A stretch of 64,000 bases of DNA, from assembly GCA_039809495.1 (NCBI GenBank), contig JBDHVC010000011.1, positions 32,092-96,091 of the forward strand. Reading direction: 5' to 3'. This DNA is from JAFLCL01 sp039809495 (lineage in GTDB: Bacteria > Myxococcota_A > Polyangia > Polyangiales > Sandaracinaceae). Shown in pieces: positions 54,116-62,564 of the stretch. The position numbers and the translations under genes were made by a program. How positions within the stretch are numbered: position 1 is the first letter of the stretch; the number at the start of each line of letters is the position of its first letter. The notes beneath the pieces are model-generated. The model had not been told where the DNA came from. It was given only the letters and a program-made list of their open reading frames with translations, and did no database searches.

Positions 54116-55528
54116 ATGATCACGCTCTCGTCCGCGCGCGCCCTCCGGATCCCGCTCGTCACGCTCGGCCTCGGGCTCACGCTCGGCTGTAGCGGAGGCT
54201 CCTCGAGCGAGAGCGCCCACGAGACCCCCGCCCCGACGCCGCCCACCGAGCCCGCCGCCGGGGCCACGGGACCGAGCGCGGCCGCGGGAGGGACGCCGAG
54301 CGCGGCCGCGGGAGGGACGCCGAGCGCGGCGAGCGCGCTCCCCGACGCGCTCCCGCGGGGGCTCGTCATCGCCTACGCGTGGTTCCCGGTCGAGGACGGC
54401 CAGATCCAGGTCACGGCGAGCCGCGCGCGCGCCGAGCTCCTCACGCGCTCGGGGGGGGAGTGGCACACGGAGGTGATCGAGGATCCGAGCTCGAACGTCT
54501 TCCACAAGGCGATGCCGTTCACGCCGCCGGGCGGCGCGCCGGGCATCCTCACGCTCGGCGGGATGCAGGCGTCGGTGAAGCTCTGGCGGCGAGGCCCGAA
54601 CGGCTGGACGAGCGAGACGCTCTGGACCGAGCGCTTCGGGGGTCGCTTCGACCGCATGCGCGACGCGGAGGCGGGCGACCTCTACGGCGATGGCCAGGCG
54701 CTCGCCATCGCGACGCACGACCAGGGCGTCGTCGCGACGCTGCGCTTCGTCGACGGGCACCCGACCCCCACGCGCCTCGACCAGCGCCCCAACACCTTCG
54801 TCCACGAGATCGAGCTCGGAGACCTCGACGGCGACGGACACCTCGAGGTCTACGCGACCCCGAGCGATCCCAACAACCTCGACGGCGGCGAGCAGCACGG
54901 CGAGGTGGTGCGCTACGTCCCGTCGGCGGGCGGCGCGGAGAGCCGTACGGTCGTCGCCGATCTCGGCAACCGACACGCGAAGGAGATCTGGGTCGGCGAC
55001 GTCGACGGCGACGGGCGCGACGAGCTCTACGTCGCCGTCGAGGCGCTCACGCGCGGCGCCGAGGGATCGGTCGAGATCGTCGAGCCCGTCGAGATCCGCC
55101 GCTACGACGCGGACACCCCGCCCGACGCGCGCGTCGTCATCGCGACGATCCCCGATCGGCTCACGCGCTTCCTCACCGTCGGCGACGTCGACGGCGACGG
55201 ACGCCGAGAGATGGTCGCCGCCGCCTTCTCGAGCGGGCTCTGGCTGCTCCGGCCCGGCACGAACCCGCGCGGCGAGTGGTCGGTCGAGAGCCTCGATCGC
55301 GACTCGAGCGGCTTCGAGCACGCCTCGATCTTCGCCGATCTCGACGAGGACGGCCGCGACGAGCTCTACGTCGCCTCCGACGATCAGGGCGAGCTGCGTC
55401 GCTACGTCTGGGTCGGCGGCCGCGCGCGACGCGAGGTGATCCACCGCCGCGAGGTCCCGCGCGCCGCCCTCACGTGGAACATCGTCCCCTTCGACGTCGC
55501 GTCGATCGAGCCGGGCCCCTCCCGCTGA
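54116..55528 (+). CDS. FG-GAP/VCBS-repeat lipoprotein
   Basis: 470 residues. A lipoprotein signal peptide ends in TLGC. After a Pro/Ala linker with 8-residue repeats (SAAAGGTP) encoded by a 24-bp DNA repeat, the body shows several FG-GAP/VCBS blades with the calcium-binding pattern DxDGDG (GDLDGDGHLEVYA, GDVDGDGRDELYVA, GDVDGDGRREMVA, ADLDEDGRDELYVA). It likely folds as a beta-propeller on the cell surface. Substrate or partner unknown. Divergent from the DUF2378-like gene and convergent with sppA. Confidence 0.85.
   Translation: MITLSSARALRIPLVTLGLGLTLGCSGGSSSESAHETPAPTPPTEPAAGATGPSAAAGGTPSAAAGGTPSAASALPDALPRGLVIAYAWFPVEDGQIQVTASRARAELLTRSGGEWHTEVIEDPSSNVFHKAMPFTPPGGAPGILTLGGMQASVKLWRRGPNGWTSETLWTERFGGRFDRMRDAEAGDLYGDGQALAIATHDQGVVATLRFVDGHPTPTRLDQRPNTFVHEIELGDLDGDGHLEVYATPSDPNNLDGGEQHGEVVRYVPSAGGAESRTVVADLGNRHAKEIWVGDVDGDGRDELYVAVEALTRGAEGSVEIVEPVEIRRYDADTPPDARVVIATIPDRLTRFLTVGDVDGDGRREMVAAAFSSGLWLLRPGTNPRGEWSVESLDRDSSGFEHASIFADLDEDGRDELYVASDDQGELRRYVWVGGRARREVIHRREVPRAALTWNIVPFDVASIEPGPSR
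54272..54329 (+). repeat. 24-bp tandem repeat in the lipoprotein linker
   Basis: Two full 24-bp copies (54272-54295, 54296-54319) and a third partial copy encode SAAAGGTP repeats in the linker behind the lipid anchor. The period keeps the reading frame. Confidence 0.7.
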
Positions 55529-55595
55529 CGCGGCGCGGCGAGCGACGACGAGGACCGCGATCGACGTCGAGCGCGCACCGAGACACGCCGAGCGA

Positions 55596-57305
55596 TCACT
55601 CGAAGCGCGGCAGCTCGAGCGCGTACGCGAGCGCCGCGTCGGCTCTCGAGGACGCGAGGAGGACGACGTCGCCGAGGGAGGGCGCGAGCGTGTCCGCGAG
55701 CGCGGCGAGCGTCGCGCGTCGATCGCGCGCTCCGTCGAGATCGCGCTCGGGGCCGCTCTTCGGCCAGCGCACGACGGGCTCGCGTCGCCCGATGCCGGCG
55801 CGGGCCCGCGCCTCCTCGATCGCGTCCTCGAGGCTCCCCAGGCGATCGACGAGGCCGCGCGCGTGGGCGTCGACGCCGCTCCACACACGCCCCTGTGCGA
55901 GCGCGTCCACCTCGTCGCGCCCCATCGAGCGCCCGCGCGCGACCACCTCGAGGAAGCGCTCGTAGAAGACGCCGATCGAGCGCTCCAAGCGGTCGTGCTC
56001 TTCCGGGGTCGCCGGGCGCGGGTTGACGAGGAGGTCCGCGCTCGGCGCGTTGGCGACGCTCTCCGAGCGCACGCCGAGCCGCTCGAGCGCGCGAGAGAGG
56101 ACGAGCCGCGCGCTGACGATCCCGATCGAGCCCGTGATCGTCTGGGGCCGCGCGACGATGTGCTGCGCCGCCGCCGCGACGTAGTACCCGCCGCTCGCGG
56201 CGACGTCGCCGAGGCAGGCGACGACGACCTTCTGCGCGGCGAGCCGCTCGACCGCGCGATGGACGCGCTCGCTCGCGAGCGCGGAGCCGCCCGGCGAGTC
56301 GATGTAGAGGACGACGGCGGCGATCCGGCGCTCGCGCGCGAGCCGACGGAGCGTGGCGACGAGGGGCGCTCGCGCGGCGCCACGCGGCGCGTCGCCGTCG
56401 GTGATGACCCCCACCACCGGGACCACCGCGACGACCCGCGGCGCGAGCAAAGGTCGCCAGCTCGGAGCGCGCGTCCGCGCGAGGAACGTCGGCGCGGAGA
56501 CGAGCCGAGGCGGGGAGCTACCCTCCGCGGCGCCGAGCGCGCCGGGCACCTCGTCCTCGTGGACGACCGCGTCGGCGACGCCGAGCTCGACGGCCCGCTC
56601 GGCCTCGACGATCACCTGCTCGAAGAGCCCTCGAACGCGCGCCTCGTCCCAGCCCGCACGCGACGCGAGCGCCGCGACGAGGCGGCCCTCGATCGCGTCG
56701 AGCAGCGCCTTCGTCTGCTCGCGCTCCGCCTCGCTCATCGACGCGCGGACGAGCCCATCGGCCGCCGTCTTGTACGCGGCGCGACGGCGAACCTCGACGG
56801 CGACGCCGAGGCGCTCGAGGAGCGGCTGCGCGTAGCTCCGCGTCGAGGCGAGGCCGGGCACGACGAGGCTCGAGTGTCGCCCGAGGAGGATCCGATCCGC
56901 CGCGCTCGCGAGGTAGAGCTCGCGGTGGCTCCCTCCGTCGGGGAGCCACGCGACGACGCGCTTGCCGCGCTGGCGCAGCCGGAGGATCCGCTCGCGCAGG
57001 TCGTGCAAGACCGCCCACCCGGCCGACGGCTCGGAGAGCTCGAGGAGCAAGCCCTCGAGCCGAGGCGCGCGCTCGAGCGCGTCGAACGACGCGGCGATCG
57101 CGCCGAGCGGCGCCGCCTCGGCGCCGAGCCCGCGCGGGATCCAGCGCCGCCAGCGCGGCTCGGGGCGCACGAACGCGGCGAGCCGCCCGCCGAGGCGCGC
57201 GTGGACGAAGCGTGTGCGCCGCTGCCAGTACCACCGCCGCGCGAGCCAGAGCGGCGCGACGAGGAGCGTGAGGCAGTTCTGCACGATCGCGAGGAGGATG
57301 CGCAC
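55596..57305 (-). CDS. sppA: Signal peptide peptidase SppA, long form
   Basis: 569 residues, a tandem-domain (67K-type) protein with an N-terminal membrane helix (IVQNCLTLLVAPLWLARR). The general-base Lys is K179 in RAAYKTAADG and the nucleophile Ser is S371 in GDVAASGGYYV, matching the Lys/Ser pair of E. coli-type SppA. It cleaves remnant signal peptides in the inner membrane. GTG 57305 has a CATCCT box 6 nt upstream. It is divergent from mglB. Confidence 0.93.
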   Translation of the reverse strand: MRILLAIVQNCLTLLVAPLWLARRWYWQRRTRFVHARLGGRLAAFVRPEPRWRRWIPRGLGAEAAPLGAIAASFDALERAPRLEGLLLELSEPSAGWAVLHDLRERILRLRQRGKRVVAWLPDGGSHRELYLASAADRILLGRHSSLVVPGLASTRSYAQPLLERLGVAVEVRRRAAYKTAADGLVRASMSEAEREQTKALLDAIEGRLVAALASRAGWDEARVRGLFEQVIVEAERAVELGVADAVVHEDEVPGALGAAEGSSPPRLVSAPTFLARTRAPSWRPLLAPRVVAVVPVVGVITDGDAPRGAARAPLVATLRRLARERRIAAVVLYIDSPGGSALASERVHRAVERLAAQKVVVACLGDVAASGGYYVAAAAQHIVARPQTITGSIGIVSARLVLSRALERLGVRSESVANAPSADLLVNPRPATPEEHDRLERSIGVFYERFLEVVARGRSMGRDEVDALAQGRVWSGVDAHARGLVDRLGSLEDAIEEARARAGIGRREPVVRWPKSGPERDLDGARDRRATLAALADTLAPSLGDVVLLASSRADAALAYALELPRFE

Positions 57306-57371
57306 CGCGAGAGGATGCCCGCTCGGGGCGAAGGCGCCACGCCCCCACGGTCGAGCGCGCGCGAAGAGCCC

Positions 57372-57401
57372 TTTACCGCCCCTTCCGATCGGTGGTACCT
57401 A
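57372..57401 (+). promoter_or_regulatory. Candidate promoter for mglBA: TTTACC, 18-bp gap, TACCTA
   Basis: TTTACC (57372-57377) and TACCTA (57396-57401) are 18 bp apart, leaving a leader of about 60 nt that contains GAGGAG before the mglB ATG at 57467. Confidence 0.4.
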
Positions 57402-57466
57402 CCGAGGCGCGCGTCGAACGCAGCGAGCAGCGCGGCGCGCGCGTTTCCGGTTCTCTCGAGGAGCTC

Positions 57467-57949
57467 ATGACGAACCCCCAGATGGTCATGTACGAGGAGG
57501 AGTTCACCCAGATCCAGGCGATCGTCACGCGCCTGGTGAAGGAGGCGAACGCCCGCGTCGTGTTCGTGATCGACAAGAACGGTCAGGAGATCGCGAAGGC
57601 GGGCGAGGTCGAGCAGCTCGACACGACGAGCCTCGCCTCGCTCACGGCGGGCAACATCGCCGCGACGGGCGGCATGGCGAAGCTCCTGCGCGAGAACGAA
57701 TTCACGACGCAGTTCCACGAGGGCGAGCGCGCGAACATCCACATCCAGATCGTCGGCAACCGGGTGATCCTCGTCGTCATCTTCGACAGCAAGACGAGCC
57801 TCGGCCTCGTCCGGCTCCGCGTGAAGAAGGCGAGTGAAGAGCTGAACTCGATCTTCGAGGCGCTGCTCACGAAGGTCTCGGATCCGAACCGCGAGGCCCC
57901 CTTCGCGGAGATCACGGACGACGACATCGACAACCTCTTCAACGACTGA
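57467..57949 (+). CDS. mglB: MglB, Roadblock/LC7 GTPase-activating protein for MglA
   Basis: 160 residues. It opens with MTNPQMVMYEEEFTQI and has the Roadblock-family core VVFVIDKNGQEIAKAG, SLASLTAGNIAATGGMAKL and LVVIFDSKTSLGLVRLRVKKAS; the acidic C-terminal tail ends DDDIDNLFND. In Myxococcus MglB stimulates GTP hydrolysis by MglA and marks the lagging cell pole for gliding and type IV pilus motility. ATG 57467 has GAGGAG just upstream; the 25 extra residues of a longer frame from 57392 are not conserved. mglA follows 14 bp later. Confidence 0.95.
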   Translation: MTNPQMVMYEEEFTQIQAIVTRLVKEANARVVFVIDKNGQEIAKAGEVEQLDTTSLASLTAGNIAATGGMAKLLRENEFTTQFHEGERANIHIQIVGNRVILVVIFDSKTSLGLVRLRVKKASEELNSIFEALLTKVSDPNREAPFAEITDDDIDNLFND

Positions 57950-57963
57950 GAGAGGGCGAGGCC

Positions 57964-58554
57964 ATGTCGTTCATCAACGTCCTGTCCCGCGAGATCAACT
58001 GCAAGATCGTCTATTACGGGCCCGGTCTCTGCGGAAAGACGACGAACCTCCAGTACATCTACAACAAGACGAACCCCGACGCGAAGGGCAAGATGATCAG
58101 CCTCGCGACGGAGACCGAGCGCACGCTCTTCTTCGACTTCCTGCCGCTCGCGCTCGGCGAGATCCGCGGCTTCAAGACGCGCTTCCACCTCTACACGGTG
58201 CCGGGTCAGGTCTTCTACGACGCGAGCCGCAAGCTCATCCTGAAGGGCGTCGACGGAGTCGTCTTCGTCGCCGACTCTCAGATCGCGCGCACCGAGGCGA
58301 ACCTCGAGTCCCTCGAGAACCTGCGCACGAACCTCGCCGAGCAGGCGTACTCGCTCGACAAGCTCCCCTACGTCGTCCAGTACAACAAGCGCGACATGCC
58401 GAACGTCGCGCCCGTCGAGGAGCTGCGCGCGCTGCTCAACCCGAACGGCGTACCGGACTTCGAGGCGGTCGCGTCCACGGGCGTCGGGGTCTTCGAGACG
58501 CTCAAGGCCGTCGCGAAGCTCGTCCTCACCGAGGTGAAGCGGCAGGCCGGCTGA
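57964..58554 (+). CDS. mglA: MglA, small GTPase controlling motility polarity
   Basis: 196 residues. Ras-like motifs: P-loop GPGLCGKTTN (residues 19-28, K25), TVPGQVFYDASRKL in the switch II region, NKRDMPN for guanine recognition, and ASTGVGVFETLK at the SAK position. MglA-GTP at the leading pole activates gliding and pili; its partner MglB is encoded just upstream with the same operon. The order mglB-mglA is the conserved one. The stop codon lies in TGACGGCGCG. Confidence 0.97.
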   Translation: MSFINVLSREINCKIVYYGPGLCGKTTNLQYIYNKTNPDAKGKMISLATETERTLFFDFLPLALGEIRGFKTRFHLYTVPGQVFYDASRKLILKGVDGVVFVADSQIARTEANLESLENLRTNLAEQAYSLDKLPYVVQYNKRDMPNVAPVEELRALLNPNGVPDFEAVASTGVGVFETLKAVAKLVLTEVKRQAG

Positions 58555-58591
58555 CGGCGCGTGGTTCGGCCCGCGTGGTTCGGCGCGCCGG

Positions 58592-59383
58592 TCAGCGCGT
58601 CGAGGTGGCGTCGATCGCCGCCTCGATCTCGTCGCGGAGCGCCTCGTCCGACGGGGCCCTCGGGATCGCCCGGAGGGTGGCGCGGGCGGCCTCGTCGCGC
58701 CCGCTCTTCGCGTCGTAGAGGGCTCGGACGAGGGCCACCTCGCGGCGCGCGTCGTCGTCCTCCGCGTCGCGCTCGGCGGCGGCGAGCCAGGGCCCGACCC
58801 CCTCGCTCGGCAGCCCGGCTCGCAGGGTCGCGTGCGCGAGGCGCAGGTGGACCCGCGGGAGCATCGAGTCGCGCTCGAGGACCCGCTGGTAGCCGACCAC
58901 GGCGTCGACGTCCTCGCGGATCGCGTACGAGGCGCTCGCGTGGCCGAGCAGCGCCGCGAGGGGCGGCTCGCCCTCCCACGCCGCGAGGGCCTTCTTGTAC
59001 TCGAGCCGCGCCGCGCGAGGCAGGCCCGCCTCGTCCGCGATCATCGCGCGGCGCAGGGAGAGCTCCGCCGGCGCGCCCAAGAGGCGCAGGGCCCACGCGT
59101 GATCGAGCCTCGCGGAGAGCCGCGGCGCCCGCGTGGCGCGCGGCCCGCTCGCTCGGATCGCGAGGGCGTCGCGGTCGAACGCCTCCATCGAGCGCCGCAC
59201 GAGCGAGGGCGCGAGCAGGTAGAGGGCGAGGAAGGCGATCGCGACGACGAGCACCGCGGCGAACGGGAGGTGGGCGCCGTAGAAGAGGACCGCGCTCGTG
59301 GCGAGCGACGCGGGGATGAGCAGGTGATGACGCCCGTCGGGGACGGGTCTTCCGGGGCGAGCCCGGCTACGGTCGCGAGCCAC
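58592..59383 (-). CDS. Hypothetical membrane protein with helical/TPR-like domain
   Basis: 263 residues. Two hydrophobic helices near the N-terminus (HHLLIPASLATSAVLFYGA and FAAVLVVAIAFLALYLLAP) anchor it. The rest is helical with a repeating pattern suggestive of TPR-like repeats (DHAWALRLLGAP, AARLEYKKALAAWEGEPPLAALLGHA, GYQRVLERDSML). GTG 59383 is chosen because TACGGT lies 6 nt upstream and the longer frame (to 59494) runs into the divergent lipoprotein promoter; the start is uncertain. Function unknown. Confidence 0.65.
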   Translation of the reverse strand: MARDRSRARPGRPVPDGRHHLLIPASLATSAVLFYGAHLPFAAVLVVAIAFLALYLLAPSLVRRSMEAFDRDALAIRASGPRATRAPRLSARLDHAWALRLLGAPAELSLRRAMIADEAGLPRAARLEYKKALAAWEGEPPLAALLGHASASYAIREDVDAVVGYQRVLERDSMLPRVHLRLAHATLRAGLPSEGVGPWLAAAERDAEDDDARREVALVRALYDAKSGRDEAARATLRAIPRAPSDEALRDEIEAAIDATSTR

Positions 59384-59481
59384 GCCCGCACCGTAGCCGC
59401 TCCCACCCTCGAGGACGAGGCTCGGCGACCGGGGGGACGAGCGCACGCGAAGAGGCGTAGGTGTTCCTCGCGGAGCCGGTT

Positions 59482-59487
59482 TATCCT
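59482..59487 (+). promoter_or_regulatory. -10-like element TATCCT, 8 nt before a lipoprotein gene
   Basis: TATCCT with an 8-nt gap to the ATG at 59496 and no Shine-Dalgarno sequence. Confidence 0.4.
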
Positions 59488-59495
59488 CGGGCACG

Positions 59496-59900
59496 ATGGT
59501 CCGACAACGCGTGCTCCGATCGGGTTCCCCCCCCCCGCGCCCCGCGCTCGCGCTGCTCCTCGTGCTCGGTGCGCTGAGCGCCGTCGGCTGTGGGCCGAGC
59601 GGCCCGACGGGTGAAGGCTTCGAGCTCGTCGGCTACGTGCTCGAGGCGCGCGGCCCCGGCGCCACCGGCCCACCGATCGCCAACGCGCACGTCCGCTTCG
59701 AGAGCGACACGGGGCGCAGCGTCGAGGGGACCTCCGCCGGCAACGGCCGCTATCGCCTCTTCATCGTCACCGACACGCCCTACGGGCAGGTGAGCGCCAG
59801 CGCTCCGGGCTACCTCGAGGCGCGACGCTCGGTCTACTTCGACGCGCCCTCGCGGCGCATCGACGTCATCCTCACGCGCGTGCCCGATGGCTCGCCCTGA
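59496..59900 (+). CDS. Small lipoprotein with carboxypeptidase-regulatory-like domain
   Basis: 134 residues. The signal peptide ends in SAVGC (lipobox). Residues about 45-130 match a carboxypeptidase-regulatory-like/CnaB-type beta-sandwich: GYVLEARGPGATGPPIANAHVRFESDTGRS, then DTPYGQVSASAPGYLEARRSV. It is probably a surface or periplasmic lipoprotein with a binding or structural role. Function unknown; the length is short for the domain plus anchor, but complete. Confidence 0.75.
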   Translation: MVRQRVLRSGSPPPRPALALLLVLGALSAVGCGPSGPTGEGFELVGYVLEARGPGATGPPIANAHVRFESDTGRSVEGTSAGNGRYRLFIVTDTPYGQVSASAPGYLEARRSVYFDAPSRRIDVILTRVPDGSP

Positions 59901-59925
59901 GGAGGCGCTCGACCGCCAGGCGCGT

Positions 59926-59955
59926 TTGACACGCCCCGTCGCCGCGTTCGACACT
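59926..59955 (+). promoter_or_regulatory. Promoter TTGACA, 18-bp gap, GACACT, for the PEGA kinase
   Basis: A consensus -35 box TTGACA (59926-59931) with GACACT (59950-59955) 18 bp later; the ATG at 60006 follows after about 50 nt. The only perfect TTGACA noted near a start in the window. Confidence 0.5.
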
Positions 59956-60005
59956 GATCGGCTCATGATGGAGCGAAGGCGCGCGTCGGCACCGGGGACG
60001 CTGGG

Positions 60006-62048
60006 ATGATGGCCTCATCGACCGCGAAGCGGGCCGGCATCGATCCCCAGGGCTACCTCGTCACGCCGCTGCCCCCGACGCCCTTCGGCAAGTACACGCT
60101 GATCGGCAAGCTCGGGCACGGCGGCATGGCCGAGGTGAACCTCGCCGTCGTCGGTGGGAAGGCGGGCTTTCGCAAGCTCTTCGTCATCAAGCGCCTGCAC
60201 GCGCACCTCGAGGCGGAGGCGGGCTTCGTCGACATGTTCCTCGACGAGGCGCGGCTCGCCGCGCAGCTCAACCACCCCAACTGCGTCCAGACGGTCGAGG
60301 TCGGCGAGGTCGAGGCGCCGCCGGGGACGGGCCTCGCGTCGCAGCACTTCCTCGCGATGGAGTACCTCGACGGGCAAGGCCTCGAGCGCCTCCTGCGCAT
60401 CACCGGGCAGCGCGGCGACATCCTGCCGATCCACATCTCGGCGCGCATCATCGCGGACGCGCTCGATGGCCTCGGCTACGCGCACGATCTCCGAGGCTTC
60501 GACGGCGAGCCGCTCGGGGTCGTCCACCGCGACGTCTCGCCGCAGAACCTCTTCCTCACGTACAACGGCGTCGTGAAGCTGCTCGACTTCGGCATCGCCA
60601 AGGCGGAGTCGAACGTCGTCGAGACGCGCACCGGGGTCGTGAAGGGAAAGTACGCGTACATCGCGCCGGAGCAGGCGCTCGCGATGCCGGTGGATCGCCG
60701 CGCCGATCTCTGGTCGATGGGCGTGGTGCTCTGGGAGATGCTCACCTCGCGCCGGCTCTTCAAGAGCGTCAACGAGCTCGCGACGCTGCAGGAGACCCTC
60801 CAGGCGGAGGTCCACCCGCCCTCGTCGTTCAACCCCGCGGTCCCGCCCGAGCTCGATCAGATCGTCCTGCGCGCGCTCCAGCGCGAGGTCGGTCGGCGGT
60901 ACGCGACCGCGCAGGAGTTCAAGGACGCGCTCGAGGGCTGGCTCGACACCGAGCCCGAGCCCTCGGACCGCAAGGCGATCGCGGCGCTCATGAAGGAGCG
61001 CTTCGCCGACGTGATCGAGCCGTCGCGCGCGCGCCTGCGCGAGTGCGTCGCGGCCGTCTCGGCGAGCCCCCGCTCGGTCGAGCGGCTCGTCGACGGGACG
61101 AGCTCGTCGAGCGGCTCGATGGAGACGAGCGCGCTCGCGTCGGGATCGCACCCTGGGCTCGACGCGACGGCCACGGCCACGCTGCGTCCGCGGCTCGGTC
61201 AGAACGTGGCGGGGACGATCTCGAGCGGCGGCGCGAGCGCCGAGGGGCACACGATGTCCGCGGGCCCGAGCGCTCTCGGATCGTCCGAGTGGTCCGCCGC
61301 GTCGAGCGGGGGCTTCACGCCGCCACCGGCCGCGGCCCAGCGCGCCGGAGCGATGACGCCCTCGCGCGTGAGCCCGTCGCGCTCGCTCGCCTGGTGGCTC
61401 CTCGCGCTGGCCGCCTGCGTCGCGTCGGCCGTCGTCGCGGTCGTGCTCTGGACGTCGATGCACCAGGACGACGTGGTGCTCGTCCCCTCGGAGAGCGCCC
61501 CCGAGGCTCGGGCCAGCTCCGCGAGCTCCGAGCCGTCGTCGCCGGCCGCGGCCGTAGCCACCGCGCAGGAGCGCCCCGCGCCCCCGACGAGCGATCCCGG
61601 CCCCGCGCCCAGCTCGCCGACGCCGACTCCCGCGGTGGTCTCGGAGCACGCCGACGAGCCGTCGACCCGCGACGAGCGCGGCGCGCATCGTCGAAGCGCG
61701 CGAGGCGAGCGAGGTGAGCGAGCCGCGCAGCTCGCGACGAACGGCGGCGCTTCGCCCGGGTCGCCGCCTGCGGCCGCCACCGAGGCGGGCGGCGGGGCGA
61801 GCGGCGCCCAGAGCGCTCCGAGCGAGGCGTCCTCGGGCGGCGTCGGCTACCTCTCGCTGATCACCTCGCCGTGGACGACCGTGACCTTGAACGGGCGCGT
61901 CCTCGGCGAGACCCCGCTCGTCCGCGTCGCGCTGCCGCCCGGCAGCCACACGCTGCGCCTGCGCAACCCCGACGCGCAGATCGACGAGAGCTACGAGGTC
62001 ACCATCCGCAGCGGAGAGCTCACGTCACGGCGCCTCGGGCTTCGCTGA
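60006..62048 (+). CDS. Serine/threonine protein kinase with C-terminal PEGA domain
   Basis: 680 residues. Kinase domain (about 28-310): GKLGHGGMAEV loop, catalytic Lys62, HRDVSPQN catalytic loop (H174-D176), DFG at 194-196, and APEQALAMP. Then a disordered Ser/Ala/Pro linker, one transmembrane helix (about residues 459-479: AWWLLALAACVASAVVAVVLW), another long Ser/Pro-rich stretch and a C-terminal PEGA domain (SLITSPWTTVTLNGRVLGETPLVRVALPPGSH, in part) outside the membrane. It is a transmembrane sensor kinase typical of myxobacteria. Unlike the kinase at 29909, this is an RD kinase. It overlaps the convergent folK gene by 24 bp. Confidence 0.95.
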   Translation: MMASSTAKRAGIDPQGYLVTPLPPTPFGKYTLIGKLGHGGMAEVNLAVVGGKAGFRKLFVIKRLHAHLEAEAGFVDMFLDEARLAAQLNHPNCVQTVEVGEVEAPPGTGLASQHFLAMEYLDGQGLERLLRITGQRGDILPIHISARIIADALDGLGYAHDLRGFDGEPLGVVHRDVSPQNLFLTYNGVVKLLDFGIAKAESNVVETRTGVVKGKYAYIAPEQALAMPVDRRADLWSMGVVLWEMLTSRRLFKSVNELATLQETLQAEVHPPSSFNPAVPPELDQIVLRALQREVGRRYATAQEFKDALEGWLDTEPEPSDRKAIAALMKERFADVIEPSRARLRECVAAVSASPRSVERLVDGTSSSSGSMETSALASGSHPGLDATATATLRPRLGQNVAGTISSGGASAEGHTMSAGPSALGSSEWSAASSGGFTPPPAAAQRAGAMTPSRVSPSRSLAWWLLALAACVASAVVAVVLWTSMHQDDVVLVPSESAPEARASSASSEPSSPAAAVATAQERPAPPTSDPGPAPSSPTPTPAVVSEHADEPSTRDERGAHRRSARGERGERAAQLATNGGASPGSPPAAATEAGGGASGAQSAPSEASSGGVGYLSLITSPWTTVTLNGRVLGETPLVRVALPPGSHTLRLRNPDAQIDESYEVTIRSGELTSRRLGLR

Positions 62049-62564
62049 CGCGCGCGGTGAGCCCGAGCGCCGCGCCGCGAGCGCTCGGAGCGCGGGCGCC
62101 AGCTCCGGCGCGACGTCGAGCAAGGGCCGCCGCGCGAAGTCGCGCTCGACGAGGCGCGGATGGGGCAGCGTGAGCGTCGGCGTCTCGAGCCGGATCAGCG
62201 CCCCCGTCGGCTCGACCGCGACGAGGAGATCCAGATCGATCGTGCGCGCGCTCCAGCGCTCGCGACGAACGCGACCAAGCCTCGCCTCGATCGCGAAGCA
62301 CGCGTCGAGCAGCGCGTGCGGAGCGAGCGACGTCTCGAGCCGAACCGCCGCGTTGAGGTAGCGAGGCTGTGGGGCCGCGCCCGGGAGGAGCACCGCGTCC
62401 GTCTCGTAGCGCGGAGAGCTCGCGACGAGCCGCGATCGCTCGAGGCCCGCGAGCTGGTCGCGGGCGGCGTCGAGGTAGCGCGCGCGATCCCCGAGGTTCG
62501 ATCCGAGGCCGACGATCACGACGATGCGCGCGAGCTCGCGCGAGCCTTCGGCGGCCTCGCTCAC
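62025..62564 (-). CDS. folK: 2-amino-4-hydroxy-6-hydroxymethyldihydropteridine pyrophosphokinase
   Basis: 179 residues. Family motifs: VGLGSNLGDR near the N-terminus, SPRYETDAVL, FAIEARLGRVRRERWSARTIDLDLL (in part) with the ATP/pterin-binding RTIDLDLL, and LPHPRLVERDFARRPLLDVAP. It pyrophosphorylates 6-hydroxymethyl-7,8-dihydropterin in folate synthesis. GTG 62564 overlaps the argB stop codon (GTGA). The 3' end overlaps the convergent kinase gene, so the two coding regions are partly antisense. Confidence 0.93.
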   Translation of the reverse strand: MSEAAEGSRELARIVVIVGLGSNLGDRARYLDAARDQLAGLERSRLVASSPRYETDAVLLPGAAPQPRYLNAAVRLETSLAPHALLDACFAIEARLGRVRRERWSARTIDLDLLVAVEPTGALIRLETPTLTLPHPRLVERDFARRPLLDVAPELAPALRALAARRSGSPRASAKPEAP